64,000 nt of DNA from Chrysomallon squamiferum (lineage: Eukaryota > Mollusca > Gastropoda > Neomphalida > Peltospiridae). The translations under genes and the position numbers were made by a program. The stretch lies in contig CM022665.1 of the NCBI GenBank assembly GCA_012295275.1, forward strand, positions 11,093,476 through 11,157,475, in the 5' to 3' direction. Positions 1 to 30,550 of this stretch are shown here, piece after piece (position 1 is the first letter of the stretch; each line of letters starts with the position of its first letter). The notes beneath the pieces are model-generated. The model saw only the letters and a list, made by a program, of their open reading frames with translations. It was not told where the DNA came from and did not search any database.

Positions 1-248
1 AGTTTCGGCTCGCTTATCGGTATATTATGTATAGAATTTCAATTCGGATATTTTTCAGCCATACAAAAGTATCTTCTGAAATCCCCTGGGCTAATAATGA
101 AGGTCCATGTAAACAAATTAATTATTGAACGATAGCCAGAAGCAGACAGAAAAATAGATGGATAGACAAGCAGATAAAGACAGACAGACATATATAGAAA
201 GACAGTATGAGAAACGGACTGAAAAAGAGAGAATAGGAACATATACAG

Positions 249-251
<3 letters not shown>

Positions 252-303
<52 letters not shown>
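252..303 (+). repeat. (GA)n microsatellite
   Basis: Pure GA, about 26 units, preceded by AGACAGAC-rich sequence from 148. Confidence 0.95.
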
Positions 304-306
<3 letters not shown>

Positions 307-1825
307 GTCTATATACTATATATATATTATATAGAGTATCGCCACTAAAAATCTGTTTTAAACTGTATAAAGACTTCATTATTATATTCTAAATAATGGG
401 TTGGTACTGCATATCCTTGTTCGAAGACAGATACAGTTTTACAGCAACATTTGTGTTAACTCACCAGTGTTGACAGGAAAATGCAGTTATATCTAATCAT
501 ACTTTTTTTATATATAATATTGTTTGTTTATAGAAAAACACTGTTGTATCTAATCATACCCTTTTTCTATATACCATTTGTATTACCCACCACTGTCCAT
601 AGACAAATACTGCTAAAATTAACTGTACAGTCTTTCCCGTGTTTTACTGTATCCACCGGCCATTGCTCGATGGAAAATATTCGCACATCGTACGTAACTA
701 TCGAGTCAGTTCTTCCTAATACTTAATACTATCTGTGTTGTATGGCGAACTGTGAAGCATTTCGCGACATTCTGAAGACTTGTGTTTATTCTAATAAATA
801 TCTAGCATTCTAGACAGGGATGTGCTCTAGAATGTCCAAGACAAGAACTGTTTATTCTGGATTTTTTTTTTTTTATTACAGAAATAACACCCAGACGAAC
901 CACTAACCTACTATGTGAGTGTTTCTAATACCAGAAAGAAAAAGAAAAAAAAAATCCAGTATCGTATAACAGTTCACTGACCTATGAAGATATCTCCCTT
1001 TCTCCTGTTCCGTTATTTATTTATTAAACACATTGTTATTGCCGTTACAGTATGAGTATATAAATAGTATTAGTTTAACAAGTGTTATCAAAAAAAAAAA
1101 AAAAAAAAAAAAAAATGATATATATATATTCAGCATATTATTAATCTGTGGTTAAATGTTATAGTACATACGGTTGAAAACCATGTATATGTGAAAGATG
1201 ATGCCAAGGACTATTATTGTCATCATTTTTTATAATATAGCATCACTGTAAATACAAATAATAATACTAGCAGAATAGTGGTAGTAGATGTAGTAATAGA
1301 ACTGGTAGTAAGAGTAACAGTAGCAGTAGTGACTGTAGTAAGTGTTACATAAGCAGCTGCAACACCAGTCGTAGTTGTAGTAGTAGCAGTTATAATAAAA
1401 ATACTACTTACATTTTTTTTTTAATACTGACATTATTACTGTTGTTCGTATTATTTTTTATTTTATTTTATTTTATTTTATTATTATTTTTTTATTTTTT
1501 TGGTGAATGCCCTCCAGAAGGACCGCATTTTTAAATATTCCGTGACGTTGGAAGACACAAGAGTAATGAGCATCGACGTGAATTTTAGAATTATTTGGAT
1601 AACTACCTTATATCTTTGGCATATTTTAGCGAGTGCTTAAATCACGAAGTGTGCAGCACCTGTTTCGTGGTCTCGTGGCTAAATCAATGGTAATCCAAAG
1701 AAATAACTTGGCAACGTTTTCTCAAAGTTACCTCTTACTTAAAGGGCAAAAGAAAATCACTGATGTCTTGTTTTAGTTATGCAGCCGAGGATGTTATTTT
1801 GATTTCGTTTCAGTTTATTTTAATT

Positions 1826-1867
<42 letters not shown>

Positions 1868-3496
1868 ATTTAATTTTATTTTACGATACTTTATTTTATT
1901 TATTTATATTTTTATTATTAAATCATTTTTGTTTTTTGTTTTGTTTTTTAAATAATATTCTGATTTCCGTTTACATCTTATTTATATAGTATATAGTATG
2001 TTAAATCCACAAATAATTAAACATTTTTACTATACGCATTTTTAGTGATCTAATATGCGTGCGTAGATATACAAATTCTGTGTATAATAAAACATAATTC
2101 ACGGACACGCACGTAATACGTACATATACCCGTATGTGTGTCTATATATATGTACATGGGTATGTATGGATGTAGTAGTATATAATGTACCAGTAATTCA
2201 GTATAACAATAACAAAACATGAGAAAAAAAAAATAAATAAAAAAAAAAATAAAAAAGGAAGAAACGAAGAGGACAAACATATTAAAATGCATAGTTCTAG
2301 CCCAGCTATACAAGTCGCATACCTGTGAAATAAATAACCCTCAGTTTGAGTCTACAAACAAAAAACATTGGTGGGAAAAGTACACCTTGTCTTATCCCAC
2401 TACGAAACAAAGTTCATTCTTGAGAATTAATCTTAATTAAAGTCAGTAACTCTATCAACATACAGATTAACGTGCTAACGAGTCGATTTCGTAAAATTCT
2501 GACATCGGTTCTTGCTCGCAGTGAAAACAACACAATATTTATTCATTTACAGTCCTAATAACGCAAGCAAGCAAAAAGCGCCAAATACCACAGGCGGCAA
2601 ACAAGCGACCCGTCTAGATTCTTCATCAGCTCATTCCACAGATTTCTGCCGTAAGAGCAAATTTGTGTCCTTTCTGTCCACTGCAAGCCTTGTTTGCGAA
2701 GGCAACACAAACTGTTTGACTCTCTTGTGATTTTCAGCACTCGAGTCTCACACACTTGTTTCATTCTTCGAGCGTTTTATTTTGACGCAAAGATGCGGAA
2801 AATGTTCGTAGTTTGTCCTTGTTTTTAGGGACGTTTACATGTTTAAGGCCGAAACAAATTTAACATTTGCTGTTGTAAAACAAAGCGGCATACCTGACGT
2901 TTTCATTTAATGAAGCTTTTCATGTGTACGTGTGCTACAAGAAACCGTATGAAGATATCGATTGCCTTTGAAGCGTCGTTTTTCGTTGTGGAAAATTAAA
3001 ATAATAAAGAATCAGTATATTATTTTCTTTCTGTATGTCATTAGAAACTTGTTCTCGGGTTATTTTAAGGATTCAGTTGATGGCTGCTGGCTTGGTTAGA
3101 TAAATATTAGAAAGACAAATAAATGATTAACTCCCTTTTCGAACTCTTTCATTTTTAGAAAACAGGAAACATTGAGTCGAAAAAAAAAGAAGACATATTG
3201 TTTTTACTTCTGCTGCTGCTGCTACTACTACTTTAATAATAATAACAACGATAACGACCACGACGGGAACAGTATAATAACTACAAACATCACCAACAAT
3301 AATAGTAACAACCGTAATAATAATAATAATAATAAGTACCAAACAACATCATAAACAATTTAAAAACTATTTGTTTCTGTTTTTCTCTCATTTTAAAATA
3401 AAATTGTTTTATTGGTCCTCTCATTTTTTTTTTTTTTTTTTTTTCTTGCATTTATTTATTTATTTTTTAAAACACATTTTTTTTTTTCTTTCATGC

Positions 3497-3650
3497 ATAT
3501 ATTCAGGATCTCACTAATTTATCTCTATACCTAAACCTTGCATATATTCAGGATCTCACTAATATATCTCTATCTAAAACACATATTGTTTTTTTTTTCT
3601 TTCCTGCATATATTCAGGATCTCACTAACATATCTCTATACCTAAAACCC
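3497..3650 (+). repeat. three-copy ~43-bp minisatellite
   Basis: GCATATATTCAGGATCTCAC followed by TAATATATCTCTATACCTAAA occurs three times (about 3,496, 3,540 and 3,607). The third copy is separated from the second by a T tract. No relation to a gene is evident. Confidence 0.8.
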
Positions 3651-3727
3651 TTTTTTTTTTTTTTTTTTTTTTGTTCAGTTGCTCAACGTCTCTGACTAGT
3701 TTGGCTTAATGCAGAGCTTACAACAGT

Positions 3728-3747
3728 TGGCGCCGAAAAGTGGGGAC
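3728..3747 (+). mobile_element. possible retroelement primer-binding site
   Basis: TGGCGCCGAAAAGTGGGGAC resembles lysine-tRNA-type primer-binding sites of LTR elements (TGGCGCC followed by a short spacer and a G-rich stretch). It is preceded by ACAACA and two bases, as an LTR 3' end would be. I could not find a matching LTR pair, gag or pol frame here, so at most this is a decayed or solo remnant. Confidence 0.25.
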
Positions 3748-5102
3748 TGGTTCTGTTAAAACCAGAATGAAATACGAGTGTGTAATCCAGCAGCTTCGTT
3801 AGACTGAAGTGGTTACAGGTTACACTCGACTTTGCGGTCCTCAACACCTGTGACTGACAGGCGCTTCAAATGCATGTATGATGGTCCAGGGGTTAAAAGC
3901 TTCATTTTTTGAAATTTCTGATCTCCTTTCCACTGATCAAACCAAGAAGACGGAAGTTTGAGTAATAAGAAAAAAATTCCTAGAGAGAGAGAGAAAAAAA
4001 AAAAAAAAGAAGAAGAAGAAAAAAAACGAGAGTGTGTATGTGTGATAATTTTTCTATCTTTATATATGTATATATATATATATTAAAAGAAACGGATTGT
4101 TGTTGTTGTTGTTATTTATGCACATATATCATAAATAAATAAATAAAGGAAAAAGATTTATATCATAATTTATTAATATTTTAATGTAATTAACTAGCTG
4201 TATGCATGCAATATCATAAATAATAAATATATTCTTTTTATAACTACGATTTCTTTTCGGTAATAAATTCAACATAAAAAAAAAAATAAGTAAAAAAAAA
4301 AAAAATAATAAAAGAAAAAGAAAAAGAAGGAGAAAAAAAAAAAAAAAAAAAAAGAAAGAAAAAGAAAAATAACCTTTGCGTTACATCGATCTCTTCAGAA
4401 ATATTATACATACACAAATAAACTATTGTATCCCAGCATTAGCTGTGTTGAGGTTAAGCTACAAGACTGAACTCCCCAAAGTTATTTAGATAGATATAAA
4501 TCTGCTACATAGTCTCTTTGTTTCTAGACAATTAGTTAATGAAGCTTTTCATATACCGCTAATTATTATTATTATTGTTGTTGTTGTTGTTGTTCATCAT
4601 CATCATCATCATCATTATTATTATGAAAAATAATAAAAAAATTAAAAACATTTTGTATCACTTTCTCAAACAATTCAGATTCCTGGATTGTTTGCCCAGT
4701 TTAGGCGTGCTTAACAACATTTTCCTCTGATTATTAGCACGTTACAATGTCCCGATCGGTCTCAGCTGTCATATAAAGAATGTTTAAAAGTAAACATTTT
4801 TAAAAAAGAGGTTATAATTCACACACAGAATACGTTCTACCGCTATATCTAAAAATACAATCAAGAAAAAACTTAGTCACTGTATACAACGGGATTCTTT
4901 GAAGTGATATTTCCATCAGTAATTTGATATTTTCATGCTGTGTTCTTTTGTGGTTTGTTTTCTGAGGATGTCGTGAAAATACATAAACACCTCAATTGTA
5001 TGTCTAGTTAACGTATCTTTTAGTTACTACTGACTAAATATTTTAGATTCTGTTCGCGAATACTCGCGCCTCCGTTATCTTGTGTCGAATGCCTGTTATA
5101 AA

Positions 5103-5219
5103 GATAAGGAATGTACATACATATATATACATATATATATATATAAATATATATAAATATAAATATACACATACACACACACATTTATATACATATATGT
5201 ATGTGCGTATGTGTGTGCG

Positions 5220-5290
<71 letters not shown>
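5103..5290 (+). repeat. compound CA/TA then TG then GA microsatellite
   Basis: ACATATATATAC and ACACAC tracts are followed by GTATGTGTG and then a pure GA run from about 5,227 to 5,290. The CA and TG halves are complementary and could fold back. Confidence 0.9.
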
Positions 5291-16400
<11,110 letters not shown>

Positions 16401-16429
16401 ATGTGTGGGTTTGAGTGTGTGTTACCTGC

Positions 16430-16575
16430 CATCAATACAATTCACTGGCACTGGTCATCTCAGGGATTTGTACCATCCTAGCCAGTGCTCTGTAAGTACA
16501 GTTACCAAAAGTCACGGTATGTACTTTCCTGTCAACTGGAAGGTGCATTAAAATGTTCTGTATTGCCAATCTGTA
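16430..16575 (+). mobile_element. diverged tRNA-headed SINE remnant (mollusc-wide type)
   Basis: The order 'CTAGCCAGTGC', 'ACGGTATGTACTTTCCTGTC' and 'GGAAGGTGCATTAAAA' follows the body of a SINE that I recall from gastropod and bivalve genomes (CCAGCCAGTGCACC, GTGGTATGTGCTATCCTGTC, GGATGGTGCATATAAAAG). The tRNA-like head and the tail are not recognisable. Identification is from memory. Confidence 0.55.
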
Positions 16576-23919
<7,344 letters not shown>

Positions 23920-24902
23920 TTAGTAGAATTTTCTGTCGATCAAGATATGTCGAGCCAAACTGTGTGCAAGGAACAACGAGAAAAGCTGAAATAATAATAA
24001 TAATAACAACAGTAATAATAATAATAACAATAACAACAGTAGTAATAACAACAATAATAATAACAACAACAACATTAATAATAACAATAATAATAATAAC
24101 AACAACAGTAATAATAACAACAACAATAATAATAATAACAACAACAACAGTAACAATAATAATAATAACAACAACAACAGTAATAATAGCAATGATAATA
24201 ATGATAATAATCATGTTGATGATGATGTCGACGACATGGTGGTGGTGGTAGTAGACATAGTATTATCAGCAACAACAATATCAGTAGTAGTTGTAGTAGT
24301 AGTAGTAGTAGAATTTAATTATAGGTTCTTTTTTTTTCTTTCTTTTTTCTAAAAATTTAACTACACATTAATAAATTTGATCTTCGTTTAATACTTTCAA
24401 TAAAATAATGCGTTTAGAGCTAATAAAAATGTCACATTACAAACCAGTCATAGCGCATATTAATGTAATTATCTGATTCTTCATTGTCGGTCTTAACATT
24501 AAAAATACACACTACATCTTAAGTACCACCTGGTCTTAAATATCACACACGAAGTATAATAAGTCAGTTACCGCACCTCAAGGAATCCAACACACATGGC
24601 TATGAGACCAAAAACAATGAGGTTGTCCTTAAAGATGATCATCAGTGCGCCAATGCAGCCAGTCTTGTAAATAAACTGTTCTGTGAGATTCTCCTGCAAA
24701 ATAAATCACTTAATAAGTTAACGAACTAAGAAAAGATGAGTGCAAAGTTCACGACGGTGGCGGGACTGCGTGGAGTGCAACAACACCACCTCGACAGCTG
24801 CTTGGTGTCAGAAATGGGCTTATTGTGACATGCTTTTTTTTTTTTTTGGAACTTGCTGTAGTGGTAAAAGAACCTGACGTGAGACTTTTTTCTTCTTTTT
24901 TT

Positions 24903-24950
<48 letters not shown>

Positions 24951-26073
24951 TATTTTTTTCACATAACAGTGTTTAATAATAAAGAGAATGAAATGTTAAA
25001 TAATGAGTATCAGACTATAAAATACGAAATTTGCTAAAGTTGAATAAGTGTTAACACCAAAAGGAATCTTTATACTAGTTTTGTTCTTCAGATAACAGGA
25101 ACATACACACTTCTTCTTACTTGGTCAGCTGAACATAGAAAACATATCTGCCATGTATTTTTTTTTAAATTTTAATTTATTTATTTGTTTGTTGTTGTCT
25201 TTTTGATAGACGGGAAAACCCATACCATTGTCTTTGGCATAATAATGAAATCACTGACGGATTCGGTATCGATCTACAATCTGACTTACAGGAAACTTGA
25301 TAATATCGCCTTTCATAAGTAAAGGAACTCTAGGTAGCTTTTTTAAAATTAAAAAAACAACAACAAAGACCTTGTTGTTTTTGAAATAACAATAAAGTCA
25401 GTGAAAGGTTCAGTAGTGAGGATTAATGGTTGATCTATAAAACTGAAAGTTGCGTTGCATTTTAATAACCATAAGAATTGGTGTTATGGTCTGTTTTCCA
25501 TACTTAGGCGATAGATCATGCATGACAAAAAAAAAAAAAAAAAAAAAAGAGTATTTCAAGCTGCAGTAATGTTTAAATCGTAAAAGGAACCCTTATCAAA
25601 ACATTAAAACAATTTTTTATTTTTTTATTTTATTTTATTTTTTTAAGTTTTATCCCTAGACAGCAAACCAAACAACCATTGTCTTGGACATAATAAAATC
25701 ATTAAAGATTTCCGTGGTAATTAACTGTATGTCTAAAAGCTGGTATTATACTACAAATTTTATTATAGAAATGCCGTGTTACCTTTTGTTTAGTAGATAG
25801 GAAAATATAGACCATAATAATGAAAAAAAGAACAGTAACAACAACAGTAATAATAACAGCTACATCAATAATAATAATAACAGTTTATTAATAATAACAA
25901 TAATAGTAACAATAACAGCTTCAAAATAGTAACAGTATTAAAGACAATAGTAACAGTATTAAAGACAATAACAACAATAATAATGATAGCGACAACATCG
26001 ACAAGAATAAAATAAACAATAACTACAACTGTAATAATGATGATTATATTAACAACAATAACATCAGTAATGG

Positions 26074-26143
<70 letters not shown>

Positions 26144-26735
26144 CAATAATGACAAGAAGAATCTGAAGAATGGACAAAACACTAAAGAAATGACATACAG
26201 GTACGAAAACAACAATAACAAGAATTTGAATCAATCACTAAAGATATGACATGCTTTTAAATTCGTTGGCTTGTGATAATCAGATTTAGACACTGGCTAC
26301 TTACTGCGTATCTTCGTACTCCATACCCACACGTTACAGATGTAGGAATTCTACAACAAGACTTAGGGACTCCACATTTCGATGGAGCAATCGATGAGCA
26401 GTTGAAATAAATGTTAGACTCCCAGTCTTCGTAACTAGCTGCACCACAGCAAGAAAACTGAAATTTTAAAAGTTATATTTAGTTGTTTTAATGTCGATGA
26501 CGATGATGACGACGATGATAACGATAATGATGATAAAGATGATGATTATAATAATGTTAATAATAATAATAATAATGATTACGGTGGTAATGATAACAAT
26601 AATGTTGATACTGCTTACGATGATGATGATAATTATGATGACAACGATTAAGATGGTGATGATCTTATTTCTGCTATGTCAAGTGAATTATTATTTAATT
26701 TATCTTACATTTAAACGGATTTGCTGAAGCTTTTG

Positions 26736-26780
<45 letters not shown>

Positions 26781-28147
26781 TGTTGTTGTTATTATTATCA
26801 GATTTAGACTGGTTATAATAGAAATCATTTGGTATTTTCCTTTCTAGAATTCATTCATTCATTCATTTGTATAAACGAAAAACAGAAGAAGAAACAAGAT
26901 ACAATATTATCCTACTAGAGCTAAAATTCATATTATGAAAATAAATTACATTCGTAAGACAACATATTGAAGTAACTGCAGATTTTACGTTGATTAAATT
27001 AAAATTATCACAGTCTTGACTCTTGTAAAATTGTAATTTAATAATATTATGTTTATGTAAGTAAGGCTGAGATTTTCGCCAGCGAAAAATTATTATCATA
27101 TCATCAATAATTTAGTGAAACATCCTAAGACGATTTTCAGCTTTGGATTTTTATTTTTATTTTTATTATTTTTTTTTTTTTTTAGTTTGGTCAACAAGAA
27201 AAGTGATAATTCCAATGAATACCAAATCCTTTCATGTTTTTTCATGGAAGTTTTATTAAAAGATCGATCGGATTCTGTATTCTGCATTGAAGCAGTGTCA
27301 TCTTTGAATTGCATTAGAAAATGGACAAGGAATTCTTTTTTTCTTTCTTTTCTTTTTCTTTTACAGGAACTAATAATTACGAATAAAAGACTTTGTAAGA
27401 ATATTCTTATCATAAACCTGTTTTATTTAGACGTTATAAAATCACAATATAAATCGGATTATACTGATCCAAGCAATAGATTTTCTTTCCACACTGTGCA
27501 TTGTTTAGTTATATTGTATTCCAGGGGCTCTTCAGAACTGCTATAATGGGGTGGATTCAGCTTTTAACCAAAAGAAGAAGAAAAAGAAGAGGAGGAAGAA
27601 GAAGAAGAAGAAGATGATGATGATGATGATGATGATGACAGTGACGAAGAAGAAAGAGAAGAAGGAGAAAAAGCAGGACAGAAGGAAAAGATACGAAATT
27701 TGTCAACCGAAAATAGGGAGGGAACACACATCTGTTTACCTCGAGCTCCACCTGGATCCGCCTATGTATTTATTTACCTGTGACTGCAGATAATCAATAG
27801 CGTCTTTCGTATCTGCGTTTTCAAAGTATCGTGACACAGCAATACGCATGTAGTTCATCATCTTGCTTTCAACAGTGTCGAGAAACACAAAGGCCATGAT
27901 ACCCCCTGCCACTTGAAACATGAACACCAGTACTATGACGACAATGAACTGAAAAATACACAAATACATATAAATACACGTTGATAAAGAAGAAGAAATG
28001 AAAGATGGATGACAGACAGACATACATTCAGAGATATATGTTGATACGTAGACAGATACAAACAGACAGACAGACAGACAGATAGATAGATAGACAGATA
28101 GACAGACAGACAGACAGACAGATAGATAGATAGATAGATAGACAGAT

Positions 28148-28182
<35 letters not shown>

Positions 28183-28278
28183 TAGATAGATAGATAGATA
28201 GATAGACAGATAGAGAGACAGACAGACAGACAGATAGACAGATAGATATTTAGACAGACAGATAGATAGATATACAGT

Positions 28279-28356
<78 letters not shown>

Positions 28357-28725
28357 TACAGATAGATAGATAGATGACAGCCGGACAGCCGGACAGCCGG
28401 ACAGCCCACCAGAGAGATAGATATGCAATACAGTATAATACCGAATGATAAATGTACAATATAATAAATGTAACATATAATACACGTACAGTTTTCAGAA
28501 GGCAAAGATTCTCCCTGAGAGCGCCGATGCAGCCAAACACACTGATTATAAACATGACAGCACCAGCGGCGATGATCACAAAAGCCGGGTCCGTGATGAG
28601 GTGGTCGAAGGTGTCAAGACCCTGTTTCTGTACTCGAGCCCAGACGCCAATGCCAATCATAACACATCCTAGAAACTGTTCAAATAAAATAAAACGACAC
28701 TGTAACAAAAGCACACATCTTTATT

Positions 28726-28763
<38 letters not shown>

Positions 28764-28952
28764 AATTATGATAATAATAATAATAACAATAATACTTACC
28801 CATACTAAGAAGTTGATGGAAAAAAGACAATACTTGATCCAGAAGTCGCATTGAGTACATCGTTCTGTCCATGAAGGGGAGACTATTACAGACTCACTAC
28901 GATACTGCACGCTGTCCGACGTATCAAGAGTAATCTCCCCTGCATTGTCCAT
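23920..28952 (-). CDS. TspanC8-type tetraspanin (TSPAN33-like), 6 coding exons, 281 aa
   Basis: Coding exons in transcript order: 28952-28800, 28675-28490, 27948-27778, 26457-26305, 24693-24577, 23985-23920. All junctions are phase 0 with AG acceptors and GT donors; the exon 5 donor (GTGCGG) is weak. Four membrane segments lie near residues 40-62, 82-103, 114-134 and 245-268. The large extracellular loop has CCG at 173-175 and further cysteines at 190, 198, 204, 205, 213 and 234, eight in all, with a PKSCC motif. Eight loop cysteines define the TspanC8 group (TSPAN5, 10, 14, 15, 17, 33), whose known members bind the membrane protease ADAM10 and direct its exit from the ER and its substrate choice. 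The DPA segment before TM2 and the SY-DW-YFNCS block resemble TSPAN33 most. Sequons are at N189 and N223; N-terminal cysteines 32, 35 and 42 could be palmitoylated. The start is the first ATG in frame after an upstream TAA. The family call is secure; the TSPAN33 assignment is by eye. Confidence 0.93.
23990..24310 (-). repeat. AAT/AAC trinucleotide array abutting the last tetraspanin exon
   Basis: ATT and GTT units (minus strand) fill more than half of the 591-base intron 5 and end in the acceptor itself (TTATTATTTCAG at 23,997-23,986). AGT and GGT units occur at the distal end. Confidence 0.9.
25835..26141 (+). repeat. AAT/AAC/ACT array in tetraspanin intron 4
   Basis: Imperfect AAT and AAC units, then pure ACT (26,079-26,107) and pure AAT (26,108-26,140). 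Open frames rich in Leu, Ile, Ser or Asn here are repeat artefacts. Confidence 0.9.
26493..26795 (+). repeat. GAT array and AAT array in tetraspanin intron 3-4 flank
   Basis: Imperfect GAT/AAT at 26,493-26,660 begins about 35 bp before the exon 4 acceptor on the gene strand; pure AAT at 26,739-26,780 follows. Confidence 0.85.
27565..27690 (+). repeat. GAA/GAT purine tract in tetraspanin intron 3
   Basis: AAG/GAA units followed by a run of GAT units near 27,613-27,638 and more GAA-rich sequence; begins about 90 bp after the exon 3 donor on the gene strand. Confidence 0.85.
28063..28406 (+). repeat. GATA/GACA microsatellite in tetraspanin intron 2
   Basis: Alternating blocks of GATA and GACA cover about 310 bp, ending with GACAGCCG-type octamers (three CCGGACAG units) at 28,380-28,406. 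It fills most of the 541-base intron. The minus strand has no stops within the tract in any frame, so long Leu-Ser-Ile/Cys frames there are artefacts of the repeat. Confidence 0.95.
28729..28793 (-). repeat. GTT/ATT repeat filling tetraspanin intron 1
   Basis: This 124-base intron is half microsatellite: on the gene strand the donor at 28799 is followed at once by ATT units and then about 11 GTT units. Confidence 0.9.
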
Positions 28953-28996
28953 CCGAGAGATTCATTTACCAGTGCTTGTTCATAATAATATGTTTG
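28953..28996 (-). promoter_or_regulatory. tetraspanin 5' leader within exon 2, with two short upstream ORFs
   Basis: Between the acceptor and the start codon at 28952 there are two upstream ATGs. One opens a five-codon frame that closes at TAA before the main start. The other runs in a different frame across the main ATG and stops after about 13 codons. Such uORFs usually lower translation of the main frame; this is inferred from position only. Confidence 0.5.
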
Positions 28997-29029
28997 CTAA
29001 AAGAAAAGAATTACAAACATTTTAAATCA

Positions 29030-29825
29030 TTATTATTATTATTATTATTATTTTTTATTATTATTATTATTAACTATATTATTCTCCTTTATTTATATTA
29101 CAGTTTATTACTTTACAAATATGTCTGTTAGATTTCGTTTTATTGGCTTTTCAGTAAAACATTTTAGTAATATCAGCTGCTGCCTTATTTTTGTGAGCAG
29201 TAACCAGATGTTGCGTCATTTATCGATGTTGCTGATAACGTTTTGAGTACAAGTAATTACGTTTTCTTTTTTCCTATTTGTGCCGAGAATATAATATTTT
29301 CCAAAACTGTTCATGACTTTGCTTTACGAACAATAAATTTAATTTAATTTAATTTATTTATTTATTTATTTATTTTAATTTACTTATTTACGTGTTTTTT
29401 TGGGGGGGTTTTGTTGTAATTTTTAATATTAATGTTAGTTGTATAGCAGCAGCAACAGGAATAGCAGTAGTAGTAGTAGCAGTAGTAGAAATGATAGTAG
29501 TAGTAGTAGAAACTGCATCATAAATGTAGCAGCAGCAGTTGAGATGGTTGTAGTAGTAGCAGTAGAAGTGATTGTGGTAGTGGTAGGAAAAGCAGCACCA
29601 GTAGACGTGACAGTAGTAGTAGTATTAGCAGCAGTAATAATAGTAATAGTAACAGTATGGGTAGTAACAGAAGTAGTAGGAGGTGTATAAGTTATTTTTA
29701 TTAACATTAGTATTTATATATTTGATAATATAGTACAGTAGCAACAGCAGTAGAAATAGTGGTAGTAGTCGTAGTATTAGTAACAGTAGTAGTTGTAAGA
29801 GCAATAATAGTACCGTTATAGTAAA
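29030..29825 (-). repeat. ATT and imperfect AGT arrays in the 5' intron of the tetraspanin gene
   Basis: ATT block at 29,030-29,070, then imperfect AGT/GTA/GCA units at 29,445-29,690 and 29,738-29,820. The rest of the 28,997-30,346 interval is unique AT-rich sequence with no exon seen. Confidence 0.85.
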
Positions 29826-30346
29826 CATACTAATAGTTGTAGTGATAATATCAGTGGTAAATTCACAGGAACGGAAAATAAACAGACAAACGCCTATTAA
29901 GAAGATAATTACAGTTTGATTTATAATGGTGTCAATTCAGAACACGACGAGTAAATTTCTACCAAGTTTGTTAACCTTGTCGAATCAATACATTCCTACA
30001 TATATCAGATATCAGTTTCGATTGTGTAACTGACGTGATTTTCTTGCATCATTTTATTAAATCAAATTCATAAATCTTAAGGTACCATTCCATGCTTTAA
30101 AAACTATCAGATTAGCTCAAATACAGGCGTATTTCAACACCACGAATTCATGAAATGATTTGACACAGATTAATTTTACCTATCAATACTTACATATCTA
30201 TGTCTTAAAAATTTCTCTTCATTGCCACAACAATAAATAATCTACAAGCAGAGATTTTTTTATTTTATTTTTTTTAAATGCCTATATTTCCATTTCTTTG
30301 TTTTTAATTAGCAAATTAAACATACTGAACAATATCATTAACTTAC

Positions 30347-30550
30347 CTCGTTCCTTGTTAACCGGATGTTTTCACCAGCCTCGAAAATATATCGCAAGCT
30401 GTTGTACTCTCAGAATCATATCGATCAAATTATTTTAATATATCTCCTTGCCATTCTTTGTCAATACGCCCTCTGCTGGCAGGCTCGCTCCGACAATCGA
30501 TACATCGATTTCTGCATCAGCATGGCGAGTCATTTGCGAGTATTTTAGAC
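30347..30550 (-). other. probable untranslated first exon of the tetraspanin gene
   Basis: Read on the minus strand, the sequence ending at 30347 is followed by a consensus donor (AACGAG then GTAAGT). The tetraspanin start exon has a good acceptor at 28997-28998 preceded by a T-rich tract, so it can begin at 28996 and needs an upstream exon. This donor is the best candidate within 1.5 kb. The 5' limit is a guess, placed where the CpG-richer unique sequence ends. No long reading frame is expected here. Confidence 0.5.
30467..30479 (-). promoter_or_regulatory. CTCF-like core motif beside the tetraspanin 5' exon
   Basis: The minus strand reads CCAGCAGAGGGCG, which fits the first 13 positions of the bilaterian CTCF core CCASYAGRKGGCRS; the 14th base does not fit. 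It lies within the proposed untranslated first exon, in CpG-containing unique sequence between two divergent genes, a usual place for an insulator or promoter-proximal CTCF site. A single motif can arise by chance, so occupancy is not shown. Confidence 0.4.

Larger units (their letters stand above)
1..4999. other. gene-free region: unique AT-rich sequence with homopolymers and imperfect GTA repeats
   Basis: No splice-supported or long non-repetitive frame was found. Contents: A26 at 1,090-1,115, imperfect GTA repeats 1,264-1,396, T tracts near 1,829-1,860 and 3,425-3,444, AAT/AAC repeats 3,230-3,340, and A-rich tracts 4,275-4,370. The stretch 2,480-2,800 is unique with ordinary CpG and two short overlapping frames of no recognisable content. 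Confidence 0.6.

Noticed and set aside
27736-28485. 250-codon minus-strand frame with Leu-Ser-Ile/Cys repeats
   Set aside because: It is the GATA/GACA tract of tetraspanin intron 2 read through into exon 3; tetranucleotide repeats on this strand contain no stops. Only 27948-27778 is coding.
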